Source: a virus
Direction: 5' to 3' (one strand)
IMG/VR virus record: IMGVR_UViG_3300003177_000017
Coordinates: 1 to 64,000 of that record
DNA length: 64,000 nt
The translations under genes and the position numbers were made by a program. This document shows, piece after piece, positions 54,450-60,720 of this stretch. Positions within the stretch are counted from its first letter, which is position 1. Every line of letters begins with the position of its first letter. The notes under the pieces are model-generated. The model saw nothing but the letters and a program-made list of their open reading frames with translations. It did not search any database and was not told the DNA's origin.

Positions 54450-54617
54450 TTAGTTTGCTAAACCAAGCTTAGCGGCACAGCCAAGCAAACCCACTTCAAA
54501 CAACTCTGGCTTATTGTTAAACCAGTTAGTTAAAGTCTGTAATCTCTGCCCTGTTAACTCGCTAACTTGAGTTAGTGATTTTAATCCTAACTCTTTAGCT
54601 TGTTTGCTTGCTGTCAT
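54450..54617 (-). CDS. Small HTH-type DNA-binding protein
   Basis: A 55-aa protein from ATG 54617. ASKQAKELGLKSLTQVSELT followed by RLQTLTNWFNNKPELF reads as a helix-turn-helix of the Cro/small regulator kind, with the recognition helix RLQTLTNWF. A longer in-frame start exists upstream but overlaps the preceding gene and lacks support. Lying in the accessory zone with its own upstream promoter, it may be a local transcription regulator. Confidence 0.65.
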   Translation of the reverse strand: MTASKQAKELGLKSLTQVSELTGQRLQTLTNWFNNKPELFEVGLLGCAAKLGLAN

Positions 54618-54621
54618 AATT

Positions 54622-54870
54622 TTACTCGCTACAGTATTCAACACGAACAAAATCACCACCCAAATCAGAGGCAATAAAGTAGCCCGTACTTGTATACGGA
54701 GCCGTTATTCCGTTAGCAATTTCTTGTACACAAACACCAACAAAGCCTTTTACCTCTAAACAGTCAAGAAAATTAACAGAACTATCTGTGTTGAACATTT
54801 CAATGATTGAAGCCTTGATGGATTCTTTGACAGTTAAGCCTTTTATGATGGATACATTTAATACTTTCAT
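54622..54870 (-). CDS. Hypothetical protein, first gene after a promoter
   Basis: An 82-aa protein from ATG 54870 (MKVLNVSIIKGL; the upstream start at 54900 is less likely because AGAG lies before 54870). An alpha/beta pattern with a conserved-looking GYFIASDLGGDFVRVEY end. It is immediately followed by the HTH gene, so the pair may be a control unit. No family recognised. Confidence 0.55.
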   Translation of the reverse strand: MKVLNVSIIKGLTVKESIKASIIEMFNTDSSVNFLDCLEVKGFVGVCVQEIANGITAPYTSTGYFIASDLGGDFVRVEYCSE

Positions 54871-54923
54871 AATAATAATCTCTATATTTAATGTCGGCAC
54901 TTATGTTTCGACTTGATGAAACT

Positions 54924-54951
54924 ATTATACCGAACTATTTAAAGAATACAA
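54924..54951 (-). promoter_or_regulatory. Promoter upstream of the HTH gene pair
   Basis: A perfect -10 box TATAAT (54929-54924) with TTGTAT at 16 bases (54951-54946). The start point would lie near an interrupted palindrome GTTTC-N8-GAAAC (54905-54922), which could be an operator for the downstream HTH protein. The -35 match is only partial. Confidence 0.55.
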
Positions 54952-55067
54952 CAGTTATTTTAAATTAATTTAGTAGTAACATAACAAGGCAATTCAATCG
55001 GACTAACTACGCTTGCTGTTTAAATTTAAAGGTTAGGCGGTTAATCTATTTCACCCCGTACTTTGTG

Positions 55068-55084
55068 TATATATATATATATAT
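55068..55084. repeat. 17-base TA dinucleotide tract
   Basis: An uninterrupted TA run in a segment (54952-55109) in which I see no gene on either strand. A second long tract lies at 52491-52506 and a short one (63181-63188) inside dam. Such tracts are prone to slippage. Confidence 0.9.
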
Positions 55085-55109
55085 CTGTCGCTGTTAATAA
55101 CGTACCTGC

Positions 55110-55220
55110 TTATACATCATTATTAATTATAATGTGAATTACTGGCTTGCTAACTATACCAAATTGATCACATGCGTAATTTTCTATAGCCTCAAACATT
55201 TGTTCTTGGGTTAATATCAT
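55110..55220 (-). CDS. Small hypothetical protein, EYEIV cassette copy 2
   Basis: A 36-aa ORF with GGAG eight bases before ATG: it begins MILTQEQMFEAIENYACD and ends in a hydrophobic strand. Upstream in the same frame the sequence LKYEIVTIGDK continues back to a TAG without a canonical start, parallel to the broken copy at 53.6 kb. So this is either a complete short gene or the remainder of a longer one. Confidence 0.4.
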   Translation of the reverse strand: MILTQEQMFEAIENYACDQFGIVSKPVIHIIINNDV

Positions 55221-55237
55221 TTCTTTATCTCCAATAG

Positions 55238-55292
55238 TTACAATTTCATATTTTAGTGTTAATTCCTAAATTACACTTACTTTTCAGGATTA
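55238..55292 (-). repeat. 55-bp repeat in small-gene cassette, copy 2
   Basis: Matches 53727-53781 at 51 of 55 positions. Together with the similar stop context TAACACTGT of the upstream gene it marks an old duplication of a gene cassette about 1.5 kb apart. Confidence 0.8.
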
Positions 55293-55345
55293 CACTTAAC
55301 CTGTATTTCTGTTGAAACACGGAATAATTCTATTGATTAACAGTG

Positions 55346-55525
55346 TTAGTTCGCAAAACCTAACATCAAACCCATAGGTAATATCACTATTTTTATTGCT
55401 GTATTTTTTCCATTTGTAAATGTGCCTACATGTAATAGGTAAGTATCTTCACCTTTACTCCATAATAGAGATTTTGCGAAATTGAGTATTATTACAAATC
55501 TCCAAAAACTTAAATTAATTTTCAT
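55346..55525 (-). CDS. 59-aa hypothetical protein with hydrophobic ends
   Basis: A complete ORF (AAGGG nine bases before ATG is closest to a ribosome site) with hydrophobic N-terminal (FWRFVIILNFAKSLLW) and C-terminal (IKIVILPMGLMLGFAN) segments, possibly two membrane helices. It overlaps the end of the restored frame of the neighbouring broken gene (ATGA-type). Positional counterpart of the 58-aa gene at 53835. Confidence 0.5.
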   Translation of the reverse strand: MKINLSFWRFVIILNFAKSLLWSKGEDTYLLHVGTFTNGKNTAIKIVILPMGLMLGFAN

Positions 55526-55723
55526 CCCTTATACTCTTATTAAATGCAGTGTCTTCCATGTGTTTCATTACGTACTCAAATGTTAATTCTGCCATAGTCC
55601 TACTCCAGCATTCATAACCATTTTTCATCACTTTAATAGCAGCAGGACTTTGTTCATCATCCCACTCATTCGGATCATCTGTAAACACAATTTACGCATC
55701 TGTGTTTCTAAATCATAATCCAT
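55515..55723 (-). pseudogene. Small acidic-protein gene with a one-base deletion
   Basis: ATG 55723 (GAGGAAATGTT before it) reads MDYDLETQMRKL and then leaves sense. The -1/+2 frame continues FTDDPNEWDDEQSPAAIKVM to a stop overlapping the next gene. Adding one A to the AAA run (plus T 55691-55693) joins them as RKIVFTDDP. The ~69-aa product would be acidic. Family unknown. The short A run makes a true mutation as likely as a sequencing error. Confidence 0.6.
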
Positions 55724-55767
55724 AACATTTCCTCAATTTTGGTAATTTGTTATTTGTTAAATAAATT

Positions 55768-56223
55768 TTATTCATCATAAATCCCTAATGCCTTAGCTAC
55801 TGCAATAATATCTTCTTTGTTTGTCCAGCATAACCCGCGTTTAATTAGTACTCTTTCATACTTATAATCAGTAAAAGTATCCTGGGTATACCCATGGCGC
55901 GCGCTACTAGTTAAGCTAAAGTATTGTTGATTATATTCTAACTTTTCCACTGGTGGATTAGCTTTTACTTTTACACCAAATACTGTGATTTCTGTTTTAG
56001 CTATTCTGTAACTGTACCCTGTTAAATTCACCCAATTGCTATAAATAGGGCCCTTTCTTTCCCAATTGCTAGGGTATCCATTTATTTTATATTCTAATTC
56101 AGCACCGTTGATCCAAGCGCGCAGTATTTTTCTATTGTCTATAATTTCTTTCAAATCTAAAATATTTAATTTGTTATCATCTAAGGATAAGTATATTTTT
56201 GCTTGCTCTTTTGTGATTTTCAT
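55768..56223 (-). CDS. Hypothetical accessory protein
   Basis: A 151-aa protein with an opening helix pair (KITKEQAKIYLSLDDNKLN, then ILDLKEIIDNRK), a central aromatic beta part (NWERKGPIYSNWVNLTGYSY) and the end KRGLCWTNKEDIIAVAKAL. Proteins of this make-up are common phage accessory products of unknown function. Stop/start overlap with the next gene. Confidence 0.6.
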   Translation of the reverse strand: MKITKEQAKIYLSLDDNKLNILDLKEIIDNRKILRAWINGAELEYKINGYPSNWERKGPIYSNWVNLTGYSYRIAKTEITVFGVKVKANPPVEKLEYNQQYFSLTSSARHGYTQDTFTDYKYERVLIKRGLCWTNKEDIIAVAKALGIYDE

Positions 56224-56723
56224 TAGCTCACCCCAAATATTAATCTAATCTCTTTCTGCATGTTCTCTAACACCCACGCAATAGCTTCTTCACTTGTAGT
56301 GTACAAAGCCAATTCAGTATGTTGTGTTAGCACATACCATTCACAATCAAATACCTTTCTATTATACTTATAAGCAAAGTAGTATTTCCTTTGGCGGTTG
56401 TTAGACCAATCAACTTCTTCTTGTTCAAGTTCCCTAAGCTTGTCAATAACAGCTTGTTTAGCAACCATCTTATTATTAACTAATTCAGCCTCCTCTTTTG
56501 TTTTAAATACATTGCCTCTAGCGAATCTACGTTTATCAATAGTGTGATTAGCCCAAGTATCTAAAATATACACCCCCATACTATCCATGAAATAATATTT
56601 ACCGCCAAACTCAGGTTTCCATCTACCTTTCTTAATTGGTTTAGTTTTACTAATAGGTGCATAACCAGCTGTTAATAGGTCTGATTCACTTATTTGTACA
56701 TTATTTATTTTTACTGTTTTCAT
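56223..56723 (-). CDS. Accessory protein, tandem paralogue A
   Basis: A 166-aa protein, start ATG 56723 chosen by alignment with its paralogue at 57123-57623, which has the same length. Both share KTxxINxVQISExDLLxAGY, the block KTKPIKKGRWKP, then ARGNVFKTxxEAELVNNKMV and a C-terminal TTSEEAIAWVLENMQ. Similar proteins with RGNVFKT-EEA occur in many phages; function unknown. DNA identity is high at both ends and lower in the middle. Confidence 0.7.
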   Translation of the reverse strand: MKTVKINNVQISESDLLTAGYAPISKTKPIKKGRWKPEFGGKYYFMDSMGVYILDTWANHTIDKRRFARGNVFKTKEEAELVNNKMVAKQAVIDKLRELEQEEVDWSNNRQRKYYFAYKYNRKVFDCEWYVLTQHTELALYTTSEEAIAWVLENMQKEIRLIFGVS

Positions 56724-56802
56724 TAGTTTATTCTCCAATAAGTCAATTTTATTGCCCATAACTCTGTACCAGTTATGGGTTTCATATCTAGCATTTTCAT
56801 TA

Positions 56803-57123
56803 TTATTCCTCTAGTTCTACTTTACGTAGTATATAACCGTTTGGTTCACAAAAACCAGTTTCCCAATCTTCTGTCATATTAATATAGTCCAATTCATATA
56901 CTCCATCATCAACTTGTTGTAAATTATCTATTAATGATAACAAGTCAATTTCCTCGCAGATTTCATCATTGAGCAAGTCATGTCCTTTTGACTTTCTTTT
57001 TAGTGTAGTTAGTACTTTTGCATAAAAGTATTCATTGCCTCTTTTGAATGTTTTTGTTTTGAGTCTTACTATTGTTCTGTTATTATCGTGTGGTGTTTCT
57101 ACTCCCAAGGTTAGTGGCTTCAT
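56803..57123 (-). CDS. Hypothetical protein between the two paralogues
   Basis: A 106-aa protein with an N-terminal strand region (LGVETPHDNNRTIVRLKTK), a basic middle and an acidic end (YELDYINMTEDWETGFCEP). Its start overlaps the stop of paralogue B. Not recognised. It was probably carried along in or inserted into the tandem duplication. Confidence 0.55.
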   Translation of the reverse strand: MKPLTLGVETPHDNNRTIVRLKTKTFKRGNEYFYAKVLTTLKRKSKGHDLLNDEICEEIDLLSLIDNLQQVDDGVYELDYINMTEDWETGFCEPNGYILRKVELEE

Positions 57124-57623
57124 TAGCTCACCCCAAATATCAGTTTAAGTTCGGCTTGCATGTTCTCTAACACCCACGCAATAGCTTCTTCACTTGTAGT
57201 GTACAAAATTGATTCAGGGTATTGTGTTAGCACATACCAATCAATTTTAAATTTGTGAGTATGATGATCATAACTAAAGAAATATTTCCTTTGCGTGCTA
57301 TTAGACCAATCAATTTCCTTTCGCTCAAGTTCCCTAAGCTTGTCAATAACAGCTTGTTTAGCAACCATCTTATTATTAACTAATTCAGCTTCTGATTCTG
57401 TTTTAAAGACATTACCTCTAGCAAACCGGTGAATATCGATAGGGTGTGCATCCCATATATCTTGATTTAGTATACCACTTGCACTAATGCGCCAATAAAT
57501 ATCACCAAACCCAGGTTTCCATCTACCTTTCTTAATTGGTTTAGTTTTACTAATAGGAGCATAACCAGCTGCTAGTAAATCTTCTTCACTTATTTGTACA
57601 TCGTTAATTGTGATTGTTTTCAT
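57123..57623 (-). CDS. Accessory protein, tandem paralogue B
   Basis: A 166-aa paralogue of 56223-56723. I choose ATG 57623 over an upstream in-frame start because the shared leader (AAAGAGAAATATATT) lies directly before it and the alignment with paralogue A begins here. The central ~50 residues differ most, which suggests divergence or selection on that part. Confidence 0.7.
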   Translation of the reverse strand: MKTITINDVQISEEDLLAAGYAPISKTKPIKKGRWKPGFGDIYWRISASGILNQDIWDAHPIDIHRFARGNVFKTESEAELVNNKMVAKQAVIDKLRELERKEIDWSNSTQRKYFFSYDHHTHKFKIDWYVLTQYPESILYTTSEEAIAWVLENMQAELKLIFGVS

Positions 57624-57668
57624 AATATATTTCTCTTTTAATTTATGTTGTTTATCAATTTCTATACT
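57624..57668 (-). promoter_or_regulatory. Shared leader, copy C
   Basis: On the - strand it reads GTATAGAAATTGATAAACA, then AACATAAATTAAAAGAG and the run ATATATT before ATG. The block AAATTGATAAACAACA followed by a short spacer and RAAGAG recurs at 58089-58136 and 58525-58568. It probably combines a promoter or mRNA leader with a ribosome site (AGAG). Confidence 0.6.
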
Positions 57669-57709
57669 TTTCAATAACTGACTAACATACGGCTTTGGTA
57701 GGTGAGTTC

Positions 57710-57916
57710 TCATACCTTTGACCCCCCGACAGATAATAGGGTATCAACATCGCGTAAATGACTAGACGTATCACTATGACTTTTTGCAAGCTCTAAAGCA
57801 ATCATAGAGCCTTGGGGTATTTCTAAGTTAGCGATAGCATAACAATTGGCTTTAGTTGTGCTAGGCTCTAAGGTTTGTGCAAACTTAATCATTGCATTTT
57901 TGGTTTTAGGTAGCAT
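57710..57916 (-). CDS. Small hypothetical protein
   Basis: A 68-aa protein (PKTKNAMIKFAQTLEPSTTK, then LEIPQGSMIALELAKSH) with one probable helix at each end. It starts inside the end of the 60-aa gene (11-base overlap). Not recognised. Confidence 0.5.
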   Translation of the reverse strand: MLPKTKNAMIKFAQTLEPSTTKANCYAIANLEIPQGSMIALELAKSHSDTSSHLRDVDTLLSVGGSKV

Positions 57917-58088
57917 GGTTATTCCTTAAATCTTTGAGTGTTACTTTAGTGAATCCTGAAGGTGTTTTTAGCCACATCCCGTAAATATCTTCATAGACAA
58001 CCCCCGTGTAGTCTGCCAAATACCAGCCGTTATCACCAACATCCCAGTAACATTTACGTTTAAATGCCCTCAGTTTAGTTACCCTCAT
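57906..58088 (-). CDS. Small hypothetical protein
   Basis: A 60-aa strand-rich protein (KCYWDVGDNGWYLADYTGVV, then MWLKTPSGFTKVTLKDL), probably a small beta barrel. It is preceded by a copy of the shared leader and begins ATG 58088. Family unknown. Confidence 0.6.
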   Translation of the reverse strand: MRVTKLRAFKRKCYWDVGDNGWYLADYTGVVYEDIYGMWLKTPSGFTKVTLKDLRNNHAT

Positions 58089-58136
58089 AATATATTACTC
58101 TTTAAGTTGTGTTGTTGTTTATCAATTTATGTATAC
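58089..58136 (-). promoter_or_regulatory. Shared leader, copy A
   Basis: On the - strand: GTATACATAAATTGATAAAC, AACAACACAACTTAAAGAG, then TAATATATT before the ATG at 58088. It differs from copy B at only a few positions over ~40 bases. TTGTATACAT upstream may be part of a promoter. Confidence 0.65.
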
Positions 58137-58149
58137 AATAAGAATGTAA

Positions 58150-58524
58150 CTAGATGTTACTCATATCAACAACTTCACCAAATGAATCTTCGAAATAAGT
58201 TTCGTTACTATTTTCGTCATATTTGTTTTTATACCAATAACCTCTAGAATTTTCAAAATAAGTAACATTACCATTTTCGTCAAATATACGTTTATGCCAA
58301 TAACCATCAGAATTTTCTAAATAAATTTCATCTACACTTTTCTTCGCATCTCTAACACGAGAATCATTATTTAATATCTGTTGTTTCGAAACGAATTCTC
58401 TTTCGCATTCATTACATACGGAATATTCCATTGAGATCGATAATACTGATCCTTTATAGGAAATACTTTCAATATCATCTAATTGTCTAATACTTTCTGA
58501 TTTACATATTTTGCAATTGGTCAT
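58150..58524 (-). CDS. YgiT/MqsA-like zinc-finger protein with Y-W-D-E-N repeats
   Basis: A 124-aa protein. The N-terminal part carries CKIC and CNEC (residues 4-7 and 37-40), followed by SRVRDAKKSVDEI, as in YgiT-type/MqsA-related zinc-binding antitoxin domains. Instead of the usual HTH, the rest has about 2.5 repeats of 20-24 residues (GYWHKRIFDENGNVTYFENS, GYWYKNKYDENSNETYFEDS). It therefore seems a fusion of zinc domain and repeat tail. No toxin gene is adjacent, so an antitoxin role is unsupported. Confidence 0.7.
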   Translation of the reverse strand: MTNCKICKSESIRQLDDIESISYKGSVLSISMEYSVCNECEREFVSKQQILNNDSRVRDAKKSVDEIYLENSDGYWHKRIFDENGNVTYFENSRGYWYKNKYDENSNETYFEDSFGEVVDMSNI

Positions 58525-58568
58525 ATAAACTCTTCAAGTTATGTTGTTGTTTATCAATTTATGCATAC
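58525..58568 (-). promoter_or_regulatory. Shared leader, copy B
   Basis: On the - strand: GTATGCATAAATTGATAAAC, AACAACATAACTTGAAGAG, then TTTAT before the ATG at 58524. Near-identical to copy A. Part of it overlaps the end of a possible 30-aa ORF. Confidence 0.65.
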
Positions 58569-58626
58569 TAAAAGAATGATAAACTAATACTTCATTATTT
58601 TGTAATTTATACGTAAATTTAGTCAT
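58534..58626 (-). CDS. Possible 30-aa peptide
   Basis: A short ORF beginning at the TAATGA overlap with the 59-aa gene (TKFTYKLQNNEVLVYHSF). Its end lies in the shared leader. The only support is the coupled start, so it may not be a real gene. Confidence 0.25.
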   Translation of the reverse strand: MTKFTYKLQNNEVLVYHSFSMHKLINNNIT

Positions 58627-58805
58627 TATCTATCACATTCAGCTAATATCTGTTTATGTATTTCAGGTGATAATGTGTTGAGAAACGGTTCAAGTGCTGA
58701 AATCAAGTCTACTATTTTATCTTCTCGTTCTTGACAACGTTTCTCGACATTCGCCATTTGTGTTCGTAACATTTTTATTTGTTGTCTTAATTCAATTTTA
58801 TTCAT
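58626..58805 (-). CDS. 59-aa coiled-coil protein
   Basis: A complete ORF starting at ATG 58805 inside the end of the Imm-like gene, with GGGAAAACAAAA upstream. It is a helical charged protein (NKIELRQQIKMLRTQMANVE) ending in a short helix with LSPEIHKQIL. Not recognised. Likely real by coupling and codon use. Confidence 0.55.
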   Translation of the reverse strand: MNKIELRQQIKMLRTQMANVEKRCQEREDKIVDLISALEPFLNTLSPEIHKQILAECDR

Positions 58806-59364
58806 TTTTGTTTTCCCATTTTAAAAATAATTCGTTTAATTCATCTTTCATTACTGACTCTGCTACTGACCATGATGCTGCCCGTGCTAACCATGTTACT
58901 GACTCTGCTAACTGTGATGCTGCCCATGCTGCTGACTCTGCTGACTCTGCTGCCCATGCAGCTGACCGTACAGCTGACCATGCTGACTCTGCCGCTGACT
59001 CTGCTGACTCTGCTAACTCTGCCGCTAACTCTAATTCTTTCTTTGTTATTTTTTTATTTATAAAATCCTTTTTAGCTTGTATAGCTAGTCGCGGTCTTTT
59101 GTCATCAGGATAAATACTTTCAAAATTATGTAAACATGACATCGCCCAATCACAACCAAGTAGATTTAAATCATCTTTTTGATTTTGACTGAACTCTGAA
59201 TACGAAACAGAAATAAGCCACCAAATATCAGACCACCTATTTGAATCTAAAGCTTGTGATAGTGTAACAATATTATCGCCATGTGCTTGTTTAAATGTTT
59301 TTATAAAACTATTTGAACAAGAAGGTAGTTTTTTTAATTCTTTTATATCTAATGTTGTTTTCAT
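58798..59364 (-). CDS. Imm-like protein with Ala/Ser repeat
   Basis: A 188-aa protein. The middle reads NLLGCDWAMSCLHNFESIY, PDDKRPRLAIQAKKDFI, which matches the conserved core of the putative immunity (Imm5-like) family of phage and bacterial proteins. Residues ~112-170 are a low-complexity helix of AESAES/AAW units encoded by repeating GCTGACTCT-like blocks (about 58850-59037 on +). The family's function is unproven. In a phage it might be an anti-toxin or superinfection factor, which is speculation. Confidence 0.7.
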   Translation of the reverse strand: MKTTLDIKELKKLPSCSNSFIKTFKQAHGDNIVTLSQALDSNRWSDIWWLISVSYSEFSQNQKDDLNLLGCDWAMSCLHNFESIYPDDKRPRLAIQAKKDFINKKITKKELELAAELAESAESAAESAWSAVRSAAWAAESAESAAWAASQLAESVTWLARAASWSVAESVMKDELNELFLKWENKNE

Positions 59365-59930
59365 TATTTATCCCATCCTTCAGGTTTATACTTGTTTAAC
59401 CAATTAATAAACTTCTCAGCAGCCCAGGGGTGCATATAGATATTTGAGGTTTCATAATATCTTGATGTTGTAGCTACCCATTCTTTACTGTGTGTACTGT
59501 ATCCTACGTAACAATTTTCTGATCCTTCTGCAAAGTTATAACCATCAGCAAATTCTAAAGCTTTACGAGTGAACCAAATATTTGAGTATAAATGCTTACC
59601 AACTAACAAAGCTTCTTCTTGAGGCATAGCTAAGTTTGCTTTATTTAGGTTTTTTACATTTTCTGCTGATGTCCATAAATAGGCAATAATTTTACCTGTA
59701 TAATTGAAGTCCGGTGTGAAACATTTTCTGCTAACACGAGGAAACATCGGCTTCTCTGGTGCTAGTAATTCTTTCTTTAATTCTGCTAACTCTTTTTCTA
59801 GTTGTTCAATTTTTTGTATTGGTTTCATTTCCTTCTCCAGTTCAGTTTCTTGCCAAGTGTTGTTTTTAGAAAATCCACTATGTGTGTCTAGCCAAGGGCA
59901 TAGTGGTGTCTCAAAGTCATCATTCATCAT
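59364..59930 (-). CDS. Hypothetical protein with coiled coil and aromatic C-domain
   Basis: A 188-aa protein. Residues ~28-58 form a coiled coil (KIEQLEKELAELKKELL). The C-terminal half has many Trp/Tyr/Phe residues (NIWFTRKALEFADGYNF, HPWAAEKFINWLNKYKPEGW), a pattern seen in phage accessory proteins that adjoin paralogue families like those at 56-57 kb. Unknown function. The start lies at the nuclease stop. Confidence 0.6.
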   Translation of the reverse strand: MMNDDFETPLCPWLDTHSGFSKNNTWQETELEKEMKPIQKIEQLEKELAELKKELLAPEKPMFPRVSRKCFTPDFNYTGKIIAYLWTSAENVKNLNKANLAMPQEEALLVGKHLYSNIWFTRKALEFADGYNFAEGSENCYVGYSTHSKEWVATTSRYYETSNIYMHPWAAEKFINWLNKYKPEGWDK

Positions 59931-60265
59931 TTTATATGCCCCAAATCAATCATCTTCTGATTAACAGATACCCCATCACCTTTTAAATAAACTGTACCTA
60001 GCCAACGATATTTACCAAACTTGTTAGATTTAATAAGTACATCTTTACCGTCTACAAAATCTTTCATAGCAGCAGTAGCCAGCAAACCTAAACGCTTCTC
60101 TTCAGCAGATTTAGGTCTATAAGTTTCAGGAGAATCATAATCAAGCATTCTAAAACGTACTTTAGTAAAGATGTTAAATCCTAAGTCAACTATTGCATCA
60201 ATAGTGTCTCCGTCTACAACACGAGTTACTTTTGCATTAAAAGTGTAATTGTTTCTAAGTTTCAT
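59927..60265 (-). CDS. Thermonuclease family nuclease (SNase-like)
   Basis: A 112-aa staphylococcal-nuclease-type OB-fold domain. VTRVVDGDTIDAIVDLGF supplies the conserved Asp/Thr, FRMLDYDSPE (Arg and Asp of the site) follows, and the Lys-Tyr-Arg-Trp-Leu-Gly segment closes the fold. The second Glu of the full-length enzyme would be at the SAEEKRLG helix. It is compact, ends early and lacks a signal peptide, so it acts inside the cell. It could degrade host DNA or be a debris-clearing enzyme. Confidence 0.85.
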   Translation of the reverse strand: MKLRNNYTFNAKVTRVVDGDTIDAIVDLGFNIFTKVRFRMLDYDSPETYRPKSAEEKRLGLLATAAMKDFVDGKDVLIKSNKFGKYRWLGTVYLKGDGVSVNQKMIDLGHIK

Positions 60266-60315
60266 AATTTATCCCTGATAAAGAAATTTCTTAAAAATTT
60301 CTGCTACTAAACTGT

Positions 60316-60426
60316 TTATTTGCTTTTGTCAGGTATATCGTCCATCAGCTGCAAGCAATCGCCTAAGTGCAAAATAGGCTTAACAAAATGGTCAACTTGA
60401 CATTCATTACGCTGGGCTTCATTCAT
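60316..60426 (-). pseudogene. Truncated DNA methyltransferase remnant
   Basis: A 36-residue frame from ATG 60426, overlapping the previous stop (TGAATG). It ends with KPILHLGDCLQLMDDIPDKS and then stops. This equals the start of DPPY-type MTases (compare KLMKGDCLELMKEIPSGS at 45.9 kb), where a VDxILTDPPY motif should follow. So the gene lost all but its N-terminus, or the frame is broken by a deletion. Confidence 0.6.
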
Positions 60427-60560
60427 TGCAAGTTATCTTCACCATCTAATTCAGATTGTAAATCGTCATAATCAGGTTCTTCACCATCTAATTCAGATTG
60501 TAAATCGTCATAATCAGGTTCTTCATCATAAAACTTTTTATAAAATTCAAGATCTTTCAT
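60423..60560 (-). CDS. 45-aa acidic repeat protein
   Basis: An ORF encoding MKDLEFYKKFYDEEPDY and two 14-residue acidic repeats (EEPDYDDLQSELDG). The repeat is a perfect or near-perfect 42-bp tandem on the DNA. The stop overlaps the MTase remnant. Function unknown; a DNA-mimic role is conceivable but unsupported at this length. Confidence 0.5.
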   Translation of the reverse strand: MKDLEFYKKFYDEEPDYDDLQSELDGEEPDYDDLQSELDGEDNLQ

Positions 60561-60581
60561 TAGCTTACACCTTCATTAAAA

Positions 60582-60665
60582 TCAATTGTCATCTGGGTCA
60601 TTCATATTATCTAAAGGTTTAAATTTTAAATACACTACTTTTTCTAACCATTTTTTAACTTTCAT
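60582..60665 (-). CDS. Possible 27-aa peptide
   Basis: A short ORF (KVKKWLEKVVYLKFKPLDN) with GGAAATAAA before ATG and a basic-then-acidic make-up. It ends 22 bases before the acidic repeat ORF. Weak support. Confidence 0.3.
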   Translation of the reverse strand: MKVKKWLEKVVYLKFKPLDNMNDPDDN

Positions 60666-60720
60666 TTTATTTCCAATTATTTTTTCTTAAATGACAGGCG
60701 AAATTACCCACAATTATAAC

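Noticed and set aside
55000-55109. Gene across the TA tract (TDIYIYIYTKYGVK frame)
   Set aside because: No start codon or ribosome site; the Ile-Tyr run is just the translation of the TA repeat.
58534-58626. Treating the 30-aa ORF as a confident gene
   Set aside because: Kept only at low confidence: its end lies in a leader repeated before other genes and nothing but the coupled start supports it.
58694-59113. 139-aa + strand frame rich in HAADSADSA repeats, opposite the Imm-like gene
   Set aside because: It is the complementary reading of the GCTGACTCT repeats. The - strand frame has the conserved Imm-like core, coupling and ribosome site; the + frame has none.
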